The notes below the pieces were generated by a model. It did no database searches, was not told where the DNA came from, and was given only the letters and a program-made list of their open reading frames with translations. Of a stretch of DNA of 64,000 bases, positions 52,586 to 59,361 are shown piece by piece. Within the stretch, counting starts at the first letter, position 1, and every line of letters starts with the position of its first letter. This DNA comes from JAJDXW01 sp965214795 (lineage in GTDB: Bacteria; Pseudomonadota; Gammaproteobacteria; HK1), in assembly GCA_965214795.1 (NCBI GenBank), contig OZ243976.1, positions 2,666,001-2,730,000 of the forward strand, read 5' to 3'. The translations under genes and the position numbers were made by a program.

Positions 52586-52665
52586 GGTGCCACCCACCCC
52601 ACGTTGTCCGAGGAGATTGTCCGTGGTCCCGAGCGGTGAACAGGCGGGCATGCGGGCTTCGACCC

Positions 52666-53532
52666 TCAGGACGTTTTCCCGGCGGTTCCCGCTTCGATCC
52701 GGTAAAACCGGGCCGCGGTGCCTCCGAAGACCGCGGCGCGGGCCGCCTCGTCCAGGTGGTCGGTGAGCGCATCCGCCGCCTCCCACCAGGCATCGTAGGT
52801 CGCCCGGCGCCGGCACACCGGCCAGTCCGAACCCCACATCACCCGCTCGGGGCCGAAGGCGGAGAGCACGTGGTCGGCGAAAGGGCGGAGGTCCGCCACC
52901 GACCAGTCCTCGCCCGCTTCCGTGACGAGCCCCGAGAGCTTGCAGCAGGCCGAGGTCTCCTCGGCCAGCCGCGACATCTTCTCCGCCCATTCGTCGAACG
53001 CGGCCGGCTCCGCGCGGTGGTCCCGGATCCGCGGTTTCATGCAGTGATCGATCACGACCCGGAGGTCCGGATGGCGCCGGAAGATGGTGAGGAAGTTGTC
53101 GAGATGGGGAGGGAACCCGAGGGCGTCGAAGGCGAGATCGACGTCGACGAGGGCCCGGTAGGCCCATTGCACGTCGTCGCGCAGCATCCAGTCCACGTCG
53201 GGGAGGTCCTGGATCATCGGGCGCACGCCGGCGAGCTTCGGGTGGCGGGCGAGCCGCTCCAGGTGCCGACGATGTCCGGGGTTCTCGAAGTCCACCCATC
53301 CGACCACGGCGGCGGCGGAGTCGGTCGCGTCCGCGATCCCGAGCAGGTACTCGGTCTCTTCGACGCTCGGGGCGGCCTGCACCACGACGGTCGCTTCGAT
53401 CCCGTTCCGCTCGAGGCAGGGGGCGAGGTCCGCCGGGCCGTAGCGGCGGTCCAGGACCGGGTCGCCCGCCTCCATCCATCCGTAATCTCCGCGGCGGGGC
53501 TCCCAGTAGTGCTGGTGCGCGTCGATCCTCAT
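52666..53532 (-). CDS. Amidohydrolase, L-fuconolactonase-like
   Basis: 288 aa, ATG 53530-53532 (complement), overlapping the stop of the upstream aldo/keto reductase (ATGA). Opening IDAHQHYWEPRRGDYGWM is the amidohydrolase-2 metal motif (HxH as HQH), followed by VVGWVDFENPGHRRHLERLARHPKLAGVRPMIQD, LRVVIDHCMKPRIRD (metal His), and FGPERVMWGSDWPVCRRRATYDAW (Asp). The pattern matches L-fuconolactonase and 2-pyrone-4,6-dicarboxylate hydrolase relatives. The coupled dehydrogenase makes a sugar lactone the better guess. Confidence 0.85.
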   Translation of the reverse strand: MRIDAHQHYWEPRRGDYGWMEAGDPVLDRRYGPADLAPCLERNGIEATVVVQAAPSVEETEYLLGIADATDSAAAVVGWVDFENPGHRRHLERLARHPKLAGVRPMIQDLPDVDWMLRDDVQWAYRALVDVDLAFDALGFPPHLDNFLTIFRRHPDLRVVIDHCMKPRIRDHRAEPAAFDEWAEKMSRLAEETSACCKLSGLVTEAGEDWSVADLRPFADHVLSAFGPERVMWGSDWPVCRRRATYDAWWEAADALTDHLDEAARAAVFGGTAARFYRIEAGTAGKTS

Positions 53533-54617
53533 CGTCGGGGTCTCCTCACCTCCGGTGGCCGGGAGGCCGTCGCCGGTCGGGGTTTCTCCGGTCCGGTCGG
53601 GGCATCCTGGCGCATCAGTCCCTCGGCCTTGAGGTCGCCCCAGAGGGCGGGCGGAATCTTCGCCTCGGCCGCCCTCAGGTTGCTCTCGACCTCCTCGACC
53701 CGCTGTCCCCCCGGAATCACCGACACCACGCACGGGTGCAGGAGCGGGAACCGGAATGCGGCGGCGACAAGCGAGACCCCGTGCGAAGCGCAGACCGCGT
53801 CGAGCCGCCTCGCCCGATCGAGGATCGACTCGGGGGCGGGTTCGTAGTCGTAGAACGCGCCGGGCGTCGCCCCGCTCGCGAGGATCCCGGAGTTGTAGGG
53901 GCCGCCGACGATGACGCCGATCCCTCGCGACTCGCAAAGCGGAAGGAAGCTCTCGAGGGCCTCCTGCTCGAGGAGAGTATAGCGCCCGGCGAGGAGGAAC
54001 AGGTCGAAGTCGCCTCGTTCCGCAAGAACCCGGCAGACCTCGTACTCGTTCACCCCGCCGCCGATGGCCCTCACCACCCCCTGGTCGCGGAGCGACACCA
54101 TGGCGTGGTAGCCGGAGGCCATGAACTGGTCGATCCGCGCATCCGAGGCGGCTTTCGACCCCTGATTCCGGACGTCGATGTCGTGCACGAGCAGGACGTC
54201 CACCCGATCCGCCCCGAGCCGCTCCAGCGAGAACTCGAAGCTCCGCATGATCCCGTCGTAGCTGTAGTCGTAGACCTCGCGGCGGGCCGGCACCTCGAAC
54301 CACTTTCCGAAGCCGGTCCGCTCCGCCGGTGCACAGGCCTGGAGCAGACGGCCCGCCTTGGTGGAGAGGACGTACTCGTCCCGGGGCTTGTCCCGGAGGA
54401 GGGCGCCGAGCCGGCGCTCGGAGTGGCCGAGCCCGTAGAGGGGAGCCGTATCGTAGTAGCGGATCCCGCCCGCCCAGGCCCGCTCGAGGATGGCGCGGGC
54501 CTCGTCGTCGTCGATCGCCCGGTAGAGGTTGCCGAGCGGCGCGGTGCCGAGGCCGAGCTCGGTGAAGTCGATCGTGGCCCCCCCGCCCCGTCGCCAGTTG
54601 CGAATCTTCAAGGTCAT
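53529..54617 (-). CDS. Aldo/keto reductase, L-fucose/D-threo-aldose dehydrogenase-like
   Basis: 362 aa. LGLGTAPLGNLYRAIDDDEARAILERAWAGGIRYYDTAPLYGLGHSERRLGALLRDKPRDEYVLSTKAGRLLQ shows the catalytic Asp, Tyr and Lys in order; His follows in VLLVHDIDVRNQG. This subgroup oxidises L-fucose, L-galactose and D-arabinose to lactones or handles pyridoxal; pairing with a lactonase supports the sugar role. The C-terminal tail (about 35 residues) is Pro/Arg-rich and probably disordered. It is the first gene of the two-gene minus-strand unit, divergent from the HicB-like gene. Confidence 0.85.
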   Translation of the reverse strand: MTLKIRNWRRGGGATIDFTELGLGTAPLGNLYRAIDDDEARAILERAWAGGIRYYDTAPLYGLGHSERRLGALLRDKPRDEYVLSTKAGRLLQACAPAERTGFGKWFEVPARREVYDYSYDGIMRSFEFSLERLGADRVDVLLVHDIDVRNQGSKAASDARIDQFMASGYHAMVSLRDQGVVRAIGGGVNEYEVCRVLAERGDFDLFLLAGRYTLLEQEALESFLPLCESRGIGVIVGGPYNSGILASGATPGAFYDYEPAPESILDRARRLDAVCASHGVSLVAAAFRFPLLHPCVVSVIPGGQRVEEVESNLRAAEAKIPPALWGDLKAEGLMRQDAPTGPEKPRPATASRPPEVRRPRR

Positions 54618-54745
54618 GTGGGCTCGCTCCGGTTCGAGGCGGCCATGATAGGGTGCCGTCCGGCCGGCTGCACGCCGGCGGGCGTCGCACCCCGCAGTCT
54701 CGTCCGGGGCGCGTCGACGAGGTGGAAACCCGCAAGGAGCCAGCC

Positions 54746-54958
54746 ATGAAGTCGAAGGTGGTCGTTCACGAGGCGGAAGAAGGGGGACATTGGGCCGAGG
54801 TGCCCGCCATCCCCGGATGTGCGACCCAGGGAGAGTCGTTCGAGGAACTGCTGAGCAACCTCTGCGAGGCCGTTGAAGGTTGCCTCTCCGTGGATGTCCG
54901 GGAGTCCTCCACTGCGGACTCGGACGCTCGCTGCGATCGAGAAGTTGACGGCGCGTGA
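54746..54958 (+). CDS. hicB: HicB-like antitoxin, no visible HicA
   Basis: 70 aa from ATG 54746, with AAGGAGC six bases upstream. The HicB fold shows in KVVVHEAEEGGHWAEVPAIPGCATQGESFEELLSNLCEAVEGCLSVD, the partial RNase-H-like domain that binds HicA. Most complete antitoxins carry a DNA-binding tail; here only about 20 residues follow. No dsRBD-type hicA is seen within 300 bp on either side. It may be an orphan or a remnant, and the next region is a methylase fragment, so the area looks like worn accessory DNA. Confidence 0.8.
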   Translation: MKSKVVVHEAEEGGHWAEVPAIPGCATQGESFEELLSNLCEAVEGCLSVDVRESSTADSDARCDREVDGA

Positions 54959-54987
54959 TTTCCTTCTTGCACGCGCGCTCGTGCTCA

Positions 54988-55251
54988 TCATCCGTTCCAA
55001 CGTGCCGAAACGTCGAACTCGAACAACTCCTTTTTTGAATTTCGTTTTCGGATCACGCGGCATTTGATATTCTCAAAACCCAAGCGCTCCAGCATTGCCG
55101 CGTAAAGCCGTTCCACCGACAAAAGTACGCCGTAGAACGTCGAGTTTCCAACGATGTAGTGTAGTTCCGCGCCCCGGTTCAACATAGGCACCAGGGAATT
55201 GAAATGCTCCCGGATATCATCGAAGAATTTCGCTGAAAGAATGCCACCAAA
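54988..55251 (-). pseudogene. C-terminal remnant of a DNA methyltransferase
   Basis: The open fragment GGILSAKFFDDIREHF..LHYIVGNSTFYGVLLSVERLYAAMLERLGFENIKCRVIRKRNSKKELFEFDVSAR is about 87 residues and looks like the end of an adenine-type DNA methyltransferase (the YIVGNSTFYGV and IRKRNSKKELFEF blocks). An in-frame stop at 55252-55254 (complement) cuts it upstream, and no catalytic motif remains. Base composition is lower in GC than nearby genes. It lies just downstream of the HyuA-like gene on the same strand. Confidence 0.55.
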
Positions 55252-55333
55252 TCATACCCGACAATATCTCTGGCGGTCATACCGTTCTCTCTTCCTCGTT
55301 GCAGGCAAGGGCCACCGATTCGCGACGCATCCT

Positions 55334-57454
55334 TCAGCCGCTTCGCGTACCGTTCACGCCACCGACACCGTTCTTCGCAGCAGGCTCCCGGGTGCCCGGG
55401 AGGCGGATGTCGAGCCAGCGTTCGGGGGTGGTGGTCGCCTCGTCCCCTGGCCGAAGGAGCACCGTCGTCGTGCTCGATTCGACGATCGCGGGCCCCGCGA
55501 CGACCTGTCCGCCGGAGAGGGTGTCGAAGTCGTAGACCGGCGCCTCCAGCCACTCGCCGAGGAAGATGCTGCGCGCACCGCGCGGCGGCGCGGGCGGCCG
55601 GTCGGGCGGCGCCGCCGGCTCGATCGGCGGCGCGGGAAGGGCACCGGAGGTGGTCACCCGCGCATTGATCAGCACCGGATCCTGGTCCGGCAGGAAGTAG
55701 GTGTACAGCTCCTCGTGCCGGGCCTCGAAGGCGCGCTTCAGGGTCTCGGCGAGGGAGGGTGAGTCGAAGTCCACCCCGTCGAGGGCCACGTCGATCTCGT
55801 AGACCTGTTCGCCGTAGCGCATCTCCGCCGTGCGCCGGGATCGTACCGAGCCGTCCGTCCAACCGCTCATGCGGGTCCGGCCTTGCGTCTCGAGCTCGTC
55901 GTACAGGGCGCGGAGGGTGGCGAGGTCGAGGTCGCCGGTATCGCCCACGTGGGAGCGTGTCGCTTCCAGGCGAAGCTCCGTGCCCAGCATGCCCCAGGCC
56001 GAGAGGACGGAGGCGACGCGCGGGAGGATCACCCGCTCGACGTGGACGATGCGGGCGAGTCCGGTCACCTGCAGGCCCGCCGCCCCGCCGAAGCCGAGGA
56101 TTGCGAAGCGGCGGGGGTCGACACCGCGGCGTACCGTCGCTACCCGGATCCCCTCCGCCATCTGGGTATTGATCACCCGGTGTACGCCCTCCGCCGCCCG
56201 CACCGGATCGGTGCCGAGGGCGTCGCCGAGGCGTGAGAGGGCGTCCAGAGCCGCTTGGCGGTCCAGCCTCGCCGCCCCTCCCAGGAAGTTGTCCGGGTCG
56301 AGGAAGCCGAGCACCACGCTCGCGTCGGTCACCGTGGCCTCGCGCCCGCCTCGGCTGTAGCAGGCGGGGCCGGGATCGGCGCCCGCGCTCTCGGGTCCGA
56401 CCTTGAGGAGGCCGCCGCCATCGACCCGGGCGATGGACCCGCCCCCCGCCCCGAGGGTGGTGATGTCGAGGCTCGGGAGGGCAATCCGCTCGCGCGCGAT
56501 CGCCTTGTCGACGGCCAACATCGTCTCGCCACCGACGACGAGGGAGACGTCACTCGAGGTTCCGCCCATGTCGAAGGGGATCAGGTTCGGCGCCCCGGCC
56601 AGCTCGGCCACGCGCCGCGCCCCGGCAAGGCCCCCGGCGGGCCCCGAGAGCACCGTTCCCGCCGCGACCCGGATCGTCTCCTCGACCGGCGCCACCCCTC
56701 CGTGGGACTGCATGACGAGAATCGGCCCCGCGTAGCCGGCGCAAGCCAGACGTTCCCGGAGGCCGGCGAGGTAGCGGGCGATGAGCGGACCCACGTAGGC
56801 GTTCACCACCGTCGTCGAGGTGCGCTCGTACTCCTTGATCCTCGGCAGGACCTCCGAGGAGAGGCTGATGTAGACGCCGGGCAGCTCGTCCTCGATCGCC
56901 TCCCGGGTCGTTCGTTCGTGCCGGTCGTCCCGATAGGAATGGAGATAGCAGACCGCCACCGCGCCGACGCGGGCCCGGCGAAGACCGCGGAGCGCCTTCC
57001 CGAGAGAGGCGGGGTCGAGGGGCGTCTCGATGCGGCCGTCGGGGCGGATCCGCTCACGGACTCCGAAGCGAAGGTGCCGGGGCACCAGGGGCGCCTCGCG
57101 GGGCAGACGCAGGTTGTAGCGCTCGGGCTTGAGTCCCTCGCGCATCTCCAGGACGTCGCGGTGACCCTCGGTCGTGAGGAGACCGACCGTCGCGCCCTTG
57201 CGCTCGATGAGCGCGTTGGTCGCGACGGTCATGCCGTGGACGATCGACTCGGTCCGGCCGAGAAGGTCCGGGAGCGCCGCCCCGAGGGTTTCCGCGAGCC
57301 GGGAGAGGGCCGTGAGCACCCCGGCGGACTGGTCGGACGGGGTGCTCGCGGCCTTGGCGAACGCGACCCGACCGGCTTCATCGACCGCAATCACGTCGGT
57401 GAACGTGCCGCCGACGTCCACCGCAACGCGGAACGTCGGTCTCGAATCACCCAT
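55334..57454 (-). CDS. hyuA: Hydantoinase/oxoprolinase large subunit, HyuA-type
   Basis: 706 aa. VAVDVGGTFTDVIAVDEAGRVAFAKAASTPSDQSAGVLTAL is the HyuA ATP-binding opening, with SIVHGMTVATNALIERKGATVGLLTTEGHRDVLEMREGLKPERYNLR, FDMGGTSSDVSLVVGG, SLDITTLGAGGGSIARVD, PGPACYSRGGREATVTDASVVLGFLDPDNFLGG and the C-terminal HTOP-like barrel. The ASKHA core (acetyl-CoA carboxylase-like actin fold) is whole. In most bacteria a hyuB gene follows at once; here the next sequence is the methylase remnant, so the partner subunit is missing or was displaced. The ATP-dependent hydantoin/oxoproline or acetophenone-type reaction cannot be assigned without it. Confidence 0.9.
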   Translation of the reverse strand: MGDSRPTFRVAVDVGGTFTDVIAVDEAGRVAFAKAASTPSDQSAGVLTALSRLAETLGAALPDLLGRTESIVHGMTVATNALIERKGATVGLLTTEGHRDVLEMREGLKPERYNLRLPREAPLVPRHLRFGVRERIRPDGRIETPLDPASLGKALRGLRRARVGAVAVCYLHSYRDDRHERTTREAIEDELPGVYISLSSEVLPRIKEYERTSTTVVNAYVGPLIARYLAGLRERLACAGYAGPILVMQSHGGVAPVEETIRVAAGTVLSGPAGGLAGARRVAELAGAPNLIPFDMGGTSSDVSLVVGGETMLAVDKAIARERIALPSLDITTLGAGGGSIARVDGGGLLKVGPESAGADPGPACYSRGGREATVTDASVVLGFLDPDNFLGGAARLDRQAALDALSRLGDALGTDPVRAAEGVHRVINTQMAEGIRVATVRRGVDPRRFAILGFGGAAGLQVTGLARIVHVERVILPRVASVLSAWGMLGTELRLEATRSHVGDTGDLDLATLRALYDELETQGRTRMSGWTDGSVRSRRTAEMRYGEQVYEIDVALDGVDFDSPSLAETLKRAFEARHEELYTYFLPDQDPVLINARVTTSGALPAPPIEPAAPPDRPPAPPRGARSIFLGEWLEAPVYDFDTLSGGQVVAGPAIVESSTTTVLLRPGDEATTTPERWLDIRLPGTREPAAKNGVGGVNGTRSG

Positions 57455-58000
57455 GGTTGTCCGTTTTCAAGCTGTTTTCCGGTTTCGAAGGTCCACGTCG
57501 GGCAGCGATCTCTCACGCGACCGCCCCGTACCGTGTTTCGCCACCGGTGTCAGCCGCTCTCGCCTGCGCCGAGAACGCCCGATCAGGGAGTTGCCCGTTC
57601 CGCTGACCGGCCCTGAGCCCGCCCACAAGGACGAGGCGGATTACAAGGCGGATGCTGCGGTTCCAGGGCCTGAATCATACGTGATTCGGATCCTCGCCCC
57701 GCGGGAGCAACGCATCGGTACCAAGTGTCCCGCGCCGTGCCACACGCGCCGGGAAGCTCGTGCGCCGGGGACCGCGCGCCCGAGCCCGTCCCCCGAGCCC
57801 GTCCCCCGAGCCCGTCCGAAGTCGCCCCAGGATCATCGTCGCGACCGCGACCGGCCCCGAGGGCCACATCACGCACCTCCTGATGCGTGCGGACCGCGGT
57901 CCGAACGCCTGCCGCCGGCGCGCGGCTCATCGCCCCGTCCACCACTGCGCCGGCGCCGCCGGTGAACGTGCTACGCTCGCGGCCGGCAGAGGATCTGCTC
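57455..58000 (+). other. Intergenic region
   Basis: 546 bp. No supportable gene. A 13-bp tandem repeat (CCCCGAGCCCGTC type, about three copies) lies at 57778-57818. AGAGGA at 57988-57993 is the ribosome site of the next small gene. Confidence 0.45.
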
Positions 58001-58303
58001 ATGACGCCGGATCAACTCCACGACCTCCTTCTCCCCTTCGTCGGGTCCATCATAGGATCGATCGTCGCGGTCGGACTGGCTTTGGCCGTCCTCATCCTGC
58101 GCTCGACCTCGAGGATCGACGCGGATCGACGTGCGTTTCAGGCCGAAGCGGCCGTGGATCGGCGCGCATTCCAAGCCGGCATGGACGACTTCCGAAACCG
58201 GATGCAGCGCCTCGGAGAGCGCCGGTCGCGACTCGAAGGCACCGCCGGTGACCGACTCCCGGGCACATACGGCGCGAGCACGTTCGTCCCCGGCCTTCCT
58301 TGA
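58001..58303 (+). CDS. Small single-helix membrane protein with coiled-coil tail
   Basis: 100 aa from ATG 58001, with AGAGGA seven bases upstream. MTPDQLHDLLLPFVGSIIGSIVAVGLALAVLIL is one membrane helix, followed by RIDADRRAFQAEAAVDRRAFQAGMDDFRNRMQRLGERRSRLEG, which repeats the DRRAFQA heptad and should form a coiled coil. No enzymatic motif. Proteins of this plan are common but unassigned. Its relation to the next small genes is unknown. Confidence 0.7.
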   Translation: MTPDQLHDLLLPFVGSIIGSIVAVGLALAVLILRSTSRIDADRRAFQAEAAVDRRAFQAGMDDFRNRMQRLGERRSRLEGTAGDRLPGTYGASTFVPGLP

Positions 58304-58438
58304 TGACCACAGGCGAGCGTATCGTCTTGATTCGACGCCTGATTCTTCGTTGCCTTGGTGACCGGATATCCCACTGCCCCGATGCGCTTGTGCTACGTTA
58401 CACTGGCCCTTGCGGGGGGCACTTGCATGGGGGCAGGA

Positions 58439-58690
58439 ATGACACGAACGGCTACGGAACCGGATGGCGGCACGACGAACCCGAAGCCGCTCGTCTTCGC
58501 CACGTACCTCGAGGCGCATCGTGAGGCAACGCGTCGCCGAGCACAGGAAGCAGCCAAAGGCTTCATCGTCAAGGTGGTGAAGTCTCCTTACGGAGGATAC
58601 AGGATTCGATCCTGGCCCGAAGAACTCCTGATGGACCCGGATCTGCGTGCGGCAGTCGATCGTGGAACACCGGAGTACCAGAACCTCTGA
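58439..58690 (+). CDS. Small hypothetical protein
   Basis: 83 aa. ATG 58439 is preferred to upstream starts because the N-terminal part before it is cysteine-rich and unlike a protein. PKPLVFATYLEAHREATRRRAQEAAKGFIVKVVKSPYGGYRIRSWPEELLMDPDLRAAVDRGTPEYQNL is charged and amphipathic. The Tyr/Arg/Lys-rich central part (KVVKSPYGGYRIRSW) resembles surface-bound small proteins, but I do not recognise the family. The stop overlaps a following ATG (TGATG). Confidence 0.5.
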   Translation: MTRTATEPDGGTTNPKPLVFATYLEAHREATRRRAQEAAKGFIVKVVKSPYGGYRIRSWPEELLMDPDLRAAVDRGTPEYQNL

Positions 58691-58748
58691 TGTCGAACGA
58701 CGGATCTGACGAACGCCGTAGAGCCGAGAGGCGTTCAGCGCTACCGCG

Positions 58749-59036
58749 ATGGAGAAGGATCGCGACTTCGACGACAGAGAGGACCAGCGCAGGTTTCAGT
58801 TTGCGACGGCATCGCGCGACGGTGATATGGCGTTGCAGCGAGACAGGCTGAGACTGGTACGCAACATGGTCTGGGCCCTGCTCGCGTCGGCAAGTGTCAC
58901 GGTCTTCTCGTCGCTCGGCTTCTTCGGGACCGAAACGCAACGCGCCGATGCCGTGGCGCTTCTCTCGGAGCCTGCACCGCAGAACGCTTCCAAAGGGTTC
59001 TGGTGGAGATTCCTCCCAAGAAATATCGAAAAATGA
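58749..59036 (+). CDS. Small membrane protein
   Basis: 95 aa. A charged N-terminus (MEKDRDFDDREDQRRFQFATASRDGD) leads into one transmembrane helix (MVWALLASASVTVFSSLGFFG). Not recognised. The start has only a weak, distant ribosome site (GAGAGG). The stop TGA (59034-59036) is contained within ATGATG at 59033-59038, so another reading frame begins at the same point. Codon use is plausible but the call is tentative. Confidence 0.45.
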   Translation: MEKDRDFDDREDQRRFQFATASRDGDMALQRDRLRLVRNMVWALLASASVTVFSSLGFFGTETQRADAVALLSEPAPQNASKGFWWRFLPRNIEK

Positions 59037-59173
59037 TGAATAGATCGGTTCATGTGTTTCAATCATCCCTACTTTGGCTCCATCTTGCCCTGTCCTTCCT
59101 GCTCTGTCCTTCCTATGGTGTGGGGAGATCTTCGGAAAAATTTTCTACGGCGCAGACTCCTCGCCGACGTTGA
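59033..59173 (+). CDS. Possible small secreted/membrane peptide with frameshift candidate
   Basis: 46 aa if read straight: MMNRSVHVFQSSLLWLHLALSFLLCPSYGVG is signal-like, then the frame turns Arg/Ser-rich and stops at 59173. In the -1 frame the sequence goes on as a plausible hydrophobic protein (KIFYGADSSPTLIAIAGYGV then ITTLVRAVKALTSR) to a stop at 59242. The change point is at GGAAAAATTTTC (59134-59145), a homopolymer where slippage or an error would give a longer protein. The start is coupled to the previous stop (ATGATGA). The true structure is uncertain. Confidence 0.3.
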   Translation: MMNRSVHVFQSSLLWLHLALSFLLCPSYGVGRSSEKFSTAQTPRRR

Positions 59174-59361
59174 TCGCAATCGCCGGCTACGGTGTGATCA
59201 CGACGCTGGTCAGGGCCGTGAAGGCGTTGACCAGTCGCTGAGTACCCGAGGCTGGTCGTCACGGACACACACGCTCGGGCTCATACGAACTCGGCGTCGG
59301 GGCGTCGAACACCGCCGCAAACGTCGACCGGGAAGCCGTCGAGCAGCGGGGAGGTGGCCGG

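Noticed and set aside
58690..58851. Arg-rich frame beginning at TGATG after the 83-aa gene
   Set aside because: Composition is that of a wrong frame (many Arg/Ser), with no hydrophobic or domain pattern. The 58749 frame on the same DNA is more protein-like.
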